This document shows, one piece after another, positions 27,725 to 36,166 of a stretch of 64,000 nucleotides of DNA. The stretch comes from Treponema sp. (GTDB taxonomy: Bacteria; Spirochaetota; Spirochaetia; Treponematales; Treponemataceae), in NCBI GenBank assembly GCA_017651065.1, contig JAGCDP010000008.1:1-64000 (forward strand), given 5' to 3'. Under the pieces are notes generated by a model. That model was not told the origin of the DNA, made no database searches, and was given only the letters and a program-made list of their open reading frames with translations. The position numbers and the translations under genes are program-made. The number at the start of each line of letters is the position of its first letter. The stretch's first letter is position 1.

Positions 27725-27757
27725 AATTAATATTACAAGCTTAAAAAGGAGTTAGTA

Positions 27758-29202
27758 ATGAGTTTTTCACATTTTCATTTAGTTCGTAACAAGTTCGCTG
27801 CCACTATACAGGGGGGGCGTTAATATGTATAGTATTTTTATTGACATCCTGCGATGATTTCTTAAAGGCAAAAGAAACAAGAGCAGAAATTGAAAAAGCT
27901 ATAGATTATGCAAATGCCCCTGTTTATTCTATAAAAGTCGAAGCAGATAAAGACAGTGGTATTATCACAAAGCCAGCCGCCGGTGAAGCAAGAGTAAAGG
28001 TTACAGATACATTTAACCTGTCGTTTAATTCAGAACAAGATTACCAGTTTATAAAATGGGAAGTTTACAACGAAGCAACAAATCAGCCAATAGAAAATGG
28101 TCTTTATCTTCAGATAGAAGATCCTTTAAAAATTGATACAAGTTGTACTGTTTTAAACTATCCTGAAAATTCAAATATTACACCAGCGGTAAGGGCAATA
28201 GCAGCCGAAAGACCACAGATTTCTCTTGCCAGACCTCAGCATTCTGAAACAGGTGCTCCAAGAGTTTCAAATATTGAGATTTCATTTAATAAGAGTAACA
28301 TGGACCCGGGCTGTATTTATTATAGTGAAGATGAAATGTCTGAACTAAAGCAGCAGCTTGGTTTATCAGATTCTGATTTTTTGCAGGGAGACGAAACTCT
28401 TTGCAATAATCAGTATTATGGCTATATAGATCAGGAAGGGCACAAGCATTTTAAGAATATTCAGTTCTCTGGGGTACAATTAAATAGTTATGGTGAGTAT
28501 GATCCTGTATTTCCAGGTGATTATTTTTGTGATCCATATTTTACTGAAGATGCAGGATTTCCAGGTTGTCGTTTGATTTATCAGAGTACGAATCCGCCAA
28601 TTGAAATAAATACAACTGTATATTATACGTTGAATAAAGAATTTTGTTATATACAGGACGGTATTCCTGTAAAAATGCGTGAATCAAAACCTTATGCATA
28701 TTTAACAATGCCACTTGAAGATGAAAAGCCTGTTTTTCATAGAGATGTACTTCAATATATTCAAGTAAAAGTTGGTAATGAATGGAAACCTCTGGCAACA
28801 TTTCAAGAATTAGGTGATTCTATGTTAGAAAATTCGTCTCAAATTCCTGAATCATCAGATACTCAAAATATTGAATTTAGATTCCAGTTTGAAGCAGAAG
28901 ATCATGGTGGAAGCGGTTTGCAACCTACTTTTCAACTGTATTTAATGAAATCTTCCAATAATTCTTCTAAAACATATGAGATTCCTTATTCAAGTATAAA
29001 AATGAACGGTTCTAAAGGAACTCCTCCTAATTCTTATATAATAGAAAGAGGAACAGAATTACAGAATGCAGGAGAGTATAAATTCCAAATAATTATTTTG
29101 GATAATGATAATAATCAAAGACAAGCACATGAAGGCGATATTGATCATCCAATGTATGTATATTACAAACTTAAACTTACAAAAGCCGCAGCAACAAATT
29201 AA
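27758..29202 (+). CDS. lipoprotein with signal peptide out of frame at a G7 tract
   Basis: An ATG at 27758 with SD AAAAAGGAG opens a reading frame that meets a run of seven G (27811-27817) and then a TAA at 27821. One extra G, or two fewer, would join it to the long frame ending at 29202, giving a textbook lipoprotein signal: Arg and Lys, then GGALICIVFLLTSC and DDF. As written, the long frame has only a TTG at 27841, after most of the hydrophobic core. The mature part (about 450 residues) has an InlB-B-repeat-like start (YQFIKWEVYNE) and beta-rich segments; function unknown, probably surface exposed. Either a phase-variable gene in the off state or a sequencing error. Confidence 0.7.
27811..27817 (+). 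repeat. homopolymeric G7 tract at a frame break
   Basis: Seven consecutive G inside the signal-peptide code of the lipoprotein gene. Tract lengths of 8 or 5 would restore the frame. Confidence 0.85.
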
Positions 29203-29284
29203 ATTGTTACTGATTATATTTGTCAGTTTTGTTTCAGTATAGATTTTCAGTAAGAATCATGTTAAACTTAAATTAGGAGTTAAC

Positions 29285-29839
29285 GTGATTTCTAAAACTA
29301 TTATTCAGTCATTCATGCAGAAAATCTCATTGATTAAACAAGGTCAATTTGATGAATTTGTGTCGCATACAAGAGATGTTTTTGATTCACGTTTAATGAC
29401 ATATACTTCAAAAAATCAGAAATGGTTATTTGGTGCTGTAATTGGCGAGATAGGAGCGAATACTTTCGATCATAACTTTTCTTTTAAAAATGATGTTCCA
29501 AAAGGTGTTTTCTGCGATTTCGATTCAGAAGAGGGATTTGTTTATATTTGTGATTTTGGTGCGGGATTAAAGAAAACACTTTCAAGAGTAGTTTCATCAA
29601 TTGCTGATGATGAACAGGCAATAAGAACAGCTTTTACACAACCAATTTCAGGGCGTGCTCCAGAAATGCGAGGAAACGGTTTGAAATTTGTAATCAGCTC
29701 TATTGTAGAGAGTAAATGGAATTTTTATTTTCAATCTGGAGATGCTTTTTGTGAGGCTGATGGAACTGGTTATGAATTTGGAAAAACATCTTTTACACAT
29801 GATGGTTGTTTTTGTATAATATCTTGTAAGGGGGAATGA
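29285..29839 (+). CDS. GHKL-type ATP-binding protein
   Basis: A 184-residue protein with a histidine-kinase-like ATPase fold. The N box is VIGEIGANTFDHN (Glu and Asn for Mg-ATP), the G1 box CDFGAGLKK, and the G2 box EMRGNGLKFVIS. There is no membrane segment, response-regulator or dimerisation domain, so it resembles anti-sigma/serine-kinase GHKL proteins (RsbW-like) more than a sensor kinase. Start is GTG at 29285 with TTAGGAG. The stop is immediately followed by the ATG of a STAS-like protein, a likely functional pair. Confidence 0.8.
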   Translation: MISKTIIQSFMQKISLIKQGQFDEFVSHTRDVFDSRLMTYTSKNQKWLFGAVIGEIGANTFDHNFSFKNDVPKGVFCDFDSEEGFVYICDFGAGLKKTLSRVVSSIADDEQAIRTAFTQPISGRAPEMRGNGLKFVISSIVESKWNFYFQSGDAFCEADGTGYEFGKTSFTHDGCFCIISCKGE

Positions 29840-30139
29840 ATGTTAGTAGACATGTCATCTTTTGGTGAAATGCTTATGTCTCGGCCTGCTGGGCGTGAAG
29901 CTTTTTTGGGAGCTTCTGCATATATCTTTAACGAACTCAAAGAAGATGAAGTTGTTTCCCTTGATTTTGAAAAAGTAAAAGTGCTGGCGCCTTCATGGGC
30001 AGATGAATTTATTACAGGACTTAAATCAAAATATAAAGTAAAAATTGAATATCTTAATACTCAGAACCCATCCGTTGAAGCATCTCTAAAGACAGTTCTT
30101 GAACCTGTTGATGTGACAAAATATCAGAAAGTAGTATAG
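29840..30139 (+). CDS. STAS-like (DUF4325-type) protein
   Basis: A 99-residue single-domain protein. The pattern EVVSLDFEKVKVLAPSWADEFITGL, with a strand then a helix beginning SWADE, resembles DUF4325, described as STAS-like and commonly next to a GHKL ATPase. The gene begins right after the GHKL stop (TGAATG) with SD AAGGGGGA. Inference: the two form a small switch in which the ATPase binds or phosphorylates this protein. The position equivalent to the phosphorylated Ser of RsbV is a Ser in APSWAD, which is suggestive but not proven. Confidence 0.7.
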   Translation: MLVDMSSFGEMLMSRPAGREAFLGASAYIFNELKEDEVVSLDFEKVKVLAPSWADEFITGLKSKYKVKIEYLNTQNPSVEASLKTVLEPVDVTKYQKVV

Positions 30140-30156
30140 TTCCTCTTTTAACATTA

Positions 30157-30183
30157 TTGAATTTCTACTCAAAAAACTATAAA
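30157..30183 (+). promoter_or_regulatory. possible promoter of dapA
   Basis: TTGAAT (30157-30162), 15-base spacer, TATAAA (30178-30183). A weak stem GAAAGTCC/GGGCTTTC (30202-30229, one wobble pair) and SD AGGAGG precede the ATG at 30242. Confidence 0.4.
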
Positions 30184-30241
30184 ATATTCTCCAAAATATT
30201 TGAAAGTCCGCGCAGAAAAAGGGCTTTCACAGGAGGAAAAA

Positions 30242-31156
30242 ATGAATATTTTTCGTGGTGCTTTTACAGCTTTAATTACACCGATGAATTCGGATGGATC
30301 TGTAGACTTTGAGGGCTTCCGCAAAAATGTCAAACATCAGCTCGAACAGGGCATCGATGGTCTTGTTCCTCTTGGAACCACTGCTGAAACTCCGACTCTG
30401 GATGAAAGGCCTGGTGAAGAAGAAGACAAGATTATTTCGATTGTTATGGAAGAGGTTCATGCTTTCGAAAAATCTACAGGCAAAAAAATCCCAGTCATTC
30501 TTGGAGCCGGTTCTAACAATACAAAAGATGCTGTTCATTACGTTGCACGTGCCAAGGCTGCCGGTGCAGATGCTGCTCTTGTTGTTACACCTTACTACAA
30601 CAAGCCTTCAAAAGAAGGTATCTACCAGCATTTTGCAGCTGTAGCAAAGGTTGGAATTCCAATCATCGTTTACAACATTGCAGGTCGTACAGGTTTGAAT
30701 ATTCCTACAGACCTTCTTGCACGCATTGCAGAGCTTCCAAACATTGCCGGTGTAAAAGAGGCTAGTGGAAGCGTTGCACAGATGATGGAAGTAATTGGAC
30801 AGATTAAAAATAAAAAGCCTGATTTTGCCGTAATGAGCGGTGATGATGGCCTTACACTTCCTTTGATTGCAGCCGGAGGGGATGGAATTATTTCTGTTGC
30901 TTCCAACATGATTCCTGCTTTGATGCACGAACTTGCAGCTGCCGCCTTGGACGGAGACTTTAAGAAGGCACGCGAGATTCACTACAGACTGGCCCCATTC
31001 TTCAAAGCCGAGTTCTGCGACGGAAACCCTTCATCAATCAAGTATGCAATGAATGTTAAGGGAATGCCGGCAGGTGCGCTCAGACTTCCACTTGTTGAAG
31101 TTAATGATGATGCAAAGAAGATCATTGAGAAGGCAATAAAGGATTGTAATTTGTAG
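30242..31156 (+). CDS. dapA: 4-hydroxy-tetrahydrodipicolinate synthase
   Basis: DapA condenses pyruvate and aspartate semialdehyde, the first step specific to lysine/diaminopimelate synthesis. The 304-residue TIM barrel shows PLGTTAETPTL (substrate Thr pair), TPYYNKPSKEGIYQHF with the catalytic Tyr, IIVYNIAGRTG, and the Schiff-base Lys in IAGVKEASGS (about residue 165). The ATG at 30242 follows CAGGAGG; the open frame to 30200 is not needed. asd follows, supplying the substrate, so both steps are encoded together. Confidence 0.96.
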   Translation: MNIFRGAFTALITPMNSDGSVDFEGFRKNVKHQLEQGIDGLVPLGTTAETPTLDERPGEEEDKIISIVMEEVHAFEKSTGKKIPVILGAGSNNTKDAVHYVARAKAAGADAALVVTPYYNKPSKEGIYQHFAAVAKVGIPIIVYNIAGRTGLNIPTDLLARIAELPNIAGVKEASGSVAQMMEVIGQIKNKKPDFAVMSGDDGLTLPLIAAGGDGIISVASNMIPALMHELAAAALDGDFKKAREIHYRLAPFFKAEFCDGNPSSIKYAMNVKGMPAGALRLPLVEVNDDAKKIIEKAIKDCNL

Positions 31157-31161
31157 AAACA

Positions 31162-31232
31162 GTCATTGCGAGCGAAGCGCGGCAATCTAGTGTGTGGATT
31201 GCCACGTCGTCCTTCGGACTCCTCGCAATGAC
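31162..31232. repeat. inverted pair of family C repeats between dapA and asd
   Basis: GTCATTGCGAGCGAAGC...GGCAATCTA (31162-31189) and its reverse-oriented partner TGGATTGCCACG...CTCGCAATGAC (31195-31232), starting 5 bases after the dapA stop. The right copy directly abuts the asd SD AAAGGAG. Confidence 0.85.
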
Positions 31233-31248
31233 AAAGGAGTTGATAATT

Positions 31249-32346
31249 ATGAGTGAAAAGATAAAGGTAGGTGTGCTCGGAGCTACGGGCATGGTTGGTC
31301 AGCGTTACATCAAGCTTTTGGAAGATCATCCATGGTTTGAAGTAACTTATGTTGCAGCAAGTCCTCGTTCTGCAGGTAAGCCTTATTGCGAAGCTGTAAA
31401 GAACCGCTGGCTTATTGGAGCAGAAATTCCAGCCGGTGTTGCAAATCTAATCGTAGAAGATGCAAACGACGAAAAGAAGGCTTTGGGAAAATGTCAGTTT
31501 GTTTTCTCTGCTTTGGAAATGGGCAAGGATGAAATTAAAGCACTTGAAGCTGCTTATGCCGCAGAAGGTATTCCTGTAGTTTCTAACGCTTCGGCTAACC
31601 GCTGGACAGAAGATGTTCCTATGCTTGTACCTGAAATTAACTACAGCCACCTTGATGTTATTGCAGAACAGAAAAAGCATCACGGTTGGGACAAAGGCTT
31701 TATTGCCGTAAAACCTAACTGTTCGCTTCAGACATATATGATGCCGCTCCATTCTCTTATTCAGGCCGGATATCCTGTAAAGCGTATGATTGTTACAACA
31801 CTTCAGGCAACTAGTGGTGCCGGATATCCTGGTGTTGCTTCTTTTGATATGATTGATAATATCGTTCCATTTATTGGCGGCGAAGAAGAAAAAACAGAAA
31901 AAGAATGTCTCAAGATTCTTGGTAAGGTTGTAGACGGAAAGATTGAAAATGCAGCTGGTCCTCTTGTTTCTTCTACTTGTACACGTGTACCTGTAGTAGA
32001 CGGACATACAGCATGTGTTTCTCTTGAGTTTGATTTGCCTGATGACAAAAAACCAAGCCTCGAAGAAATTGAACGCGTATGGACAAGCTATAAATCAGTT
32101 CCTCAGGAGCTCAAGCTTCCAAGTGCACCGGAACATCCAATCGTTGTTCGCCACGAGGAAAATCGTCCTCAGCCACGCCGTGACCGCGAAACAGAAAAGG
32201 GAATGGCCTGCGTAATCGGACGCCTGCGCCCATGTAACGTATTCGACGTAAAGTTTGTAGCCTTGAGCCACAATACAAAACGCGGTGCTGCCTTGGGTGG
32301 TATCCTTAATGCGGAACTGCTTAAGGCAAAGGGATTTTTTGATTAA
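31249..32346 (+). CDS. asd: aspartate-semialdehyde dehydrogenase
   Basis: Asd reduces aspartyl-phosphate to aspartate semialdehyde with NADPH, feeding lysine, threonine and methionine synthesis. The 365-residue protein has the nucleotide-binding start KVGVLGATGMVGQRYI, the catalytic Cys in VKPNCSLQTYMMPL (about residue 155), and TTLQATSGAGYPGV. The overall pattern (DHPWFEVTYVAASPRSAGK) is the archaeal/fungal-like subclass rather than the E. coli type. The ATG at 31249 has a good SD, AAAGGAG (31233-31239). The open frame to 31192 runs through the C repeat and is not genuine. Confidence 0.95.
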   Translation: MSEKIKVGVLGATGMVGQRYIKLLEDHPWFEVTYVAASPRSAGKPYCEAVKNRWLIGAEIPAGVANLIVEDANDEKKALGKCQFVFSALEMGKDEIKALEAAYAAEGIPVVSNASANRWTEDVPMLVPEINYSHLDVIAEQKKHHGWDKGFIAVKPNCSLQTYMMPLHSLIQAGYPVKRMIVTTLQATSGAGYPGVASFDMIDNIVPFIGGEEEKTEKECLKILGKVVDGKIENAAGPLVSSTCTRVPVVDGHTACVSLEFDLPDDKKPSLEEIERVWTSYKSVPQELKLPSAPEHPIVVRHEENRPQPRRDRETEKGMACVIGRLRPCNVFDVKFVALSHNTKRGAALGGILNAELLKAKGFFD

Positions 32347-32387
32347 TGGATTGCCATGTCATTGCGAGCCGAAGGCGAAGCAATCCA
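32347..32387. repeat. family C repeat abutting the asd stop
   Basis: TGGATTGCCATGTCATTGCG...GCAATCCA palindrome beginning at the very base after the asd TAA. Confidence 0.82.
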
Positions 32388-32417
32388 TAACTAACATACT
32401 AGTATATATTTTTATAA

Positions 32418-32452
32418 AACTATGGTATCATAAGATATCATAGTTTTTTTTA
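32418..32452 (+). terminator. intrinsic terminator after asd
   Basis: AACTATGGTATC (32418-32429), ATAA loop, GATATCATAGTT (32434-32445), one mismatch, then a run of eight T. It ends the dapA-asd transcript. Confidence 0.75.
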
Positions 32453-32456
32453 TTTT

Positions 32457-32558
32457 GAGATTCCCGGGTCAAGCCCGGGAATGAGTCGCACGCAAGCGTG
32501 CTTACCGAGTTTTGCTTTGCAAAACTCGCGTCATTGTCGGGCTTGACCCGCCAATCTC
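32457..32558. repeat. composite: B, two short hairpins, B
   Basis: A B-variant palindrome (32457-32484), GCACGC-aa-GCGTGC (32488-32501), CGAGTTTTGC-ttt-GCAAAACTCG (32506-32528), then a second B copy (32530-32558). The last ends right before the GH115 SD. Confidence 0.8.
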
Positions 32559-32572
32559 TTAGGAGTTCCAAT

Positions 32573-35413
32573 ATGAATATAACAAAATCACTTGTTTTCA
32601 TGTGTGATAAAAACGAATTGTCGGGCGTAAAAAAGATTGCCGGCAAGGTTCGTAATGATTTTAAACTTGTTTTTGGTTATGAACCACAGCTTGTCGAAGT
32701 TGATTCCGGTAAGCCTATAGAAACTAATGATTCCTGCGTGATTTTTGGAACGGCCTCTACTTCTTCTTATTTTGCAGATCTTCTTGGCGCACATAATATT
32801 GGTAAGCGCGAAGTTTATACCTTCATCGTACGCAACAATCAGATTATCATTGCCGGAAGCGACAAGCGCGGTGTAATTTACGGACTTTTCCATTTGTCTG
32901 AACTAATTGGTGTTTCGCCTCTAGTAAACTGGTGCAATATTTTACCTGCTAAGAAAAAGACTTTTGAACTTGAAGAAGGAATTTTTGTTTCGCGTGAGCC
33001 TTCTGTTCGTTTCCGCGGATTTTTTATTAATGATGAATGGCCGGCCTTTGGTAACTGGGCAAACAAAAACTTTGGCGGCGTAAATGCTAAAATGTACGAA
33101 AACGTTTTTGAACTTTTGCTTCGTCTTAAAGGAAATTATCTTTGGCCTGCAATGTGGGCAAGCCGTTTCAGTGACGATGGTCCGGATCTTGCAAACGCAG
33201 AACTTGCAGATGAACTTGGTGTTGTAATGGGGGCAAGTCATCATGAACCTTGCTGCAGAGCGGGGGAGGAATACCGTTACCTCAGAGGTCCTGATTCAGT
33301 TTACGGTGACGCCTGGAACTTCCGCAGCAACGAGGCTGGTATTACAAAGTTCTGGGAAGACGGACTTAAGCGCAACGGAAAATTTGAAAATGTAATAACA
33401 GTTGGTATGCGCGGTGAAGCAGACACTGCAATCATGAAAAACGCAACGCTCGCAGATAATATCAACCTGTTGCGTGATGTCTTAAAAACTCAGAACCGAC
33501 TTATCCGCGAAAATGTGAACGCTGACGTTATGCAGGTGCCAAGAATGCTTGCCCTTTACAAAGAAGTTGAACCATATTTCTACGGTGATAAACACACAAA
33601 AGGCTTGATGGGAGACCCTGAACTCGAAGGCGTAACACTCATGCTCTGCGATGACAATCACGGAAACTTGCGTACAGTTCCTACAGAAAAAATGCGTGCT
33701 CACAAGGGCGGCTACGGAATGTACTATCATTTTGATTATCACGGCTGGCCTTACAGCTACGAATGGCTTAATACAAATTATCTTCCAAAGGTAAAGGAAC
33801 AGATGACTGCCGCTTACGATTTTGGAATCCGCGATTTGTGGATTGTAAATGTGGGCGACATTATGACAAACGAATTTCCGCTTTCTTTCTTTTTGAATCT
33901 TGCTTATGACTACGAAAAATATTCTGCTGTTGAATATACAACTCAAGGATATACAGCAGAGTGGGTAGAGCAGCAGTTCCCTGAATTGAGCTACAAACAG
34001 AAGGCAACAATAAATAACATAATGAACACTTACACAAAGCTTGCAAATATGCGCAGAACTGAATGTATCTGGCCGGATACTTTTGCTCCTGTAAGCTTTG
34101 GCGAAAGTGAAAAGATTCTTGCTCTTGCAGACAACGTTATAAAAGAATGCGAAAGCCTTAAAGCTGAACTTACCAAAAAAGATTACCCTGGATTTTTTGC
34201 ACAGGTATATTTCCCTGCCTGCGGAACTATGAATATCTTAAAAATGCAGCTGCTTGCCGGACGAAACCGCTGGTTTGCCGCACATAATCTTTATGCCGCA
34301 AATGTTTACGGTGAACAGGTACAGACCTGCCTTGATTTTGACAAAAAGCTTGTAGACGAATGCGACAAGGTAGACGGAGGACGCTGGTATGCAATGGGCT
34401 GGTCTGAGCATTTTGGATTTGTTCACTGGAACGAAGAAGAAAACAGATACCCTGTAATTGCAAAGCCTGTTGAACCTCGTAAGGGCCGTTTGTGTGCCTG
34501 GGTAGAAGGTGTAGACTTAGTAACAACAGGCGGAGACTGGACACGCATTCCTCTGCGCTGCGACAGTTTTAAAAATCCGGAAACTGTTATCGCAAAAGTT
34601 TTTGTTGCAGGTGCAAATAAAAAAATGCTCCCGTACGAAGTAAATATTGACGGCGAAAACGACTGGCTGAGCTTTACTATTAAAAAGGATAAAACTCTGC
34701 TGATTGATACAATCATCTTGTCTGTAGACCGTTCAAAGCTTCTCATGGCTAAAGACCAGAAAGCAGTCCTCAAGATTACAGGCGACGGCGGTCACGGCTG
34801 CAGAATACGTATTGATGTTCTGATTGATGCCGAAGTTCCAAATCTTAATTACGACAAGGGTACATTCATCCAGACTTCAAATTACATTTCTATGGAAGCT
34901 GCACACTTTGCACAAAAACAAACCGGCAGTTGGAACGGTCAGACTACACAGTTTGAAGAACTCCCTGGTTACGGAAAAACTCTTTCTGCAGTAAAGGCGT
35001 TCCCTGTAATTGCAGAATATCCAAAGGGAAAGAACGCTCCTTATGTTGAATATAAGTTTGTAGCCGCAACAGAAGGCGTAAAGCAGTTTGATTTCTTCTT
35101 GAATCCTTCAAACCCGGCATACAAAGACAACAAGCTTGCCTTTATTGCAGAAGTGAACGGCGACAAAATCAAAAAGGATGTTGTAGATGAAAAGACATTT
35201 GCAGTAGGCGACAACCAGTTCCCATGGGGTGAAGATATTACAAACAATATCCGCATAAGCACCGTCTACGCCGATTGCAGGGAAGGGCTGAATATCTTAA
35301 GGTTCTATCCTGTTACACCAAATATCGTTCTGGAAAAGATTGTTGTGCACAACGCAAATGAACCGTTTCCACAGTCATACCTTGGTGCACCGGAGTCGTA
35401 TTTTATTTCTTAG
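32573..35413 (+). CDS. GH115 xylan alpha-1,2-glucuronidase
   Basis: A 946-residue glycoside hydrolase recognised as GH115, enzymes that remove (4-O-methyl)glucuronic acid from xylan. Family-like stretches are EVYTFIVRNNQIIIAGSDKRG, FFINDEWPAFGNWA, LLLRLKGNYLWPAMWASRF, ELGVVMGASHHEP and VITVGMRGEADTAI in the first 330 residues. The C-terminal part is beta-rich. No signal peptide is visible from the ATG at 32573 (SD TTAGGAG), so it is predicted cytoplasmic, acting on imported oligosaccharides. No xylanase or transporter gene is nearby. It converges with the next gene by an 11-base overlap. Confidence 0.88.
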   Translation: MNITKSLVFMCDKNELSGVKKIAGKVRNDFKLVFGYEPQLVEVDSGKPIETNDSCVIFGTASTSSYFADLLGAHNIGKREVYTFIVRNNQIIIAGSDKRGVIYGLFHLSELIGVSPLVNWCNILPAKKKTFELEEGIFVSREPSVRFRGFFINDEWPAFGNWANKNFGGVNAKMYENVFELLLRLKGNYLWPAMWASRFSDDGPDLANAELADELGVVMGASHHEPCCRAGEEYRYLRGPDSVYGDAWNFRSNEAGITKFWEDGLKRNGKFENVITVGMRGEADTAIMKNATLADNINLLRDVLKTQNRLIRENVNADVMQVPRMLALYKEVEPYFYGDKHTKGLMGDPELEGVTLMLCDDNHGNLRTVPTEKMRAHKGGYGMYYHFDYHGWPYSYEWLNTNYLPKVKEQMTAAYDFGIRDLWIVNVGDIMTNEFPLSFFLNLAYDYEKYSAVEYTTQGYTAEWVEQQFPELSYKQKATINNIMNTYTKLANMRRTECIWPDTFAPVSFGESEKILALADNVIKECESLKAELTKKDYPGFFAQVYFPACGTMNILKMQLLAGRNRWFAAHNLYAANVYGEQVQTCLDFDKKLVDECDKVDGGRWYAMGWSEHFGFVHWNEEENRYPVIAKPVEPRKGRLCAWVEGVDLVTTGGDWTRIPLRCDSFKNPETVIAKVFVAGANKKMLPYEVNIDGENDWLSFTIKKDKTLLIDTIILSVDRSKLLMAKDQKAVLKITGDGGHGCRIRIDVLIDAEVPNLNYDKGTFIQTSNYISMEAAHFAQKQTGSWNGQTTQFEELPGYGKTLSAVKAFPVIAEYPKGKNAPYVEYKFVAATEGVKQFDFFLNPSNPAYKDNKLAFIAEVNGDKIKKDVVDEKTFAVGDNQFPWGEDITNNIRISTVYADCREGLNILRFYPVTPNIVLEKIVVHNANEPFPQSYLGAPESYFIS

Positions 35414-36164
35414 CGATAATTATCATTGTGCGAAGGTTCTGGTCATACGGCGACAAATCAAAGTCACCGTAGGCCTTTGCGCTTGAAAAACCACATTCCA
35501 CAAGCCGCTTGCACAGGTCACTTGCAGAATACAAACGCTGTACAAATTCGTGTTCTATTTTTTTGCCGTTGTCATCGGTGAGCACCCACTTTGAACGAAG
35601 GCCTTCCCATGCGCCCACAACTCCAAACTCTGTGTGAACATGCCAGCCTGCACGATCAAAATCTTCACCAGGTGTCCAATACTTTATGGCACTTTCGCGG
35701 CTTGTACATTCCAGAATAAAAGTTCCACCCTCGCGCAAAGCTCCTGCAATACTTTTTAAAATCATCATATCTTCTTCAATCGTATCGCAGTAGCCGAACG
35801 AAGTATAAAGGTTTACGGCACAATCAAACTTTTTATCAGAGGTAAAGGTACGTAAATCTGCATTAATCAATGTGAGAGGAACGCCTTCGTCAGAGGCACT
35901 TTCTTTTGCGGCATCAAGTTCTGCCTGAATAATATCAACGCCGGTAACATCAAGACCAAGAAGAGCAAGCTCAACGCTTATGCGTCCAAGACCACACCCT
36001 GCATCAAGAACAGAATCTCCCTGCTGCAAGCCTGCAAGCTTTTGTACGTACTCTGCAACATCGGGAGCTTCGGCCCAGCGTGCGTCATCAAACATTATGG
36101 GTGCAAAGGTTATCCAGAAATCTTCTTTTTCAAACCATTCGGTTCCGCTTTTTTTGTTATCCAT
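35403..36164 (-). CDS. class I SAM-dependent methyltransferase
   Basis: A 253-residue soluble methyltransferase. SAM-binding motif I is VLDAGCGLGRISVELALLG (about residue 55), with the ribose-binding acid in VTGVDIIQ, LINADLRTF as motif II/III and AVNLYTSFGYCD as motif IV. The C-terminal half is beta-rich, and no substrate-specific motif was identified. It lies two bases downstream of the TPR lipoprotein gene of the Mla-type operon and is probably transcribed with it. A lipid or small-molecule substrate would fit the context but is speculative. Confidence 0.85.
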   Translation of the reverse strand: MDNKKSGTEWFEKEDFWITFAPIMFDDARWAEAPDVAEYVQKLAGLQQGDSVLDAGCGLGRISVELALLGLDVTGVDIIQAELDAAKESASDEGVPLTLINADLRTFTSDKKFDCAVNLYTSFGYCDTIEEDMMILKSIAGALREGGTFILECTSRESAIKYWTPGEDFDRAGWHVHTEFGVVGAWEGLRSKWVLTDDNGKKIEHEFVQRLYSASDLCKRLVECGFSSAKAYGDFDLSPYDQNLRTMIIIAKK

Positions 36165-36166
36165 AA

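Noticed and set aside
31162..31232. CRISPR array in the repeat-rich gaps
   Set aside because: The repeats are palindromic, scattered and unevenly spaced, with no regular unique spacers and no cas genes.
31192..31248. Upstream extensions of asd, dapA and GH115
   Set aside because: These open stretches run through repeats or leader stems; strong SDs and conserved starts lie at 31249, 30242 and 32573.
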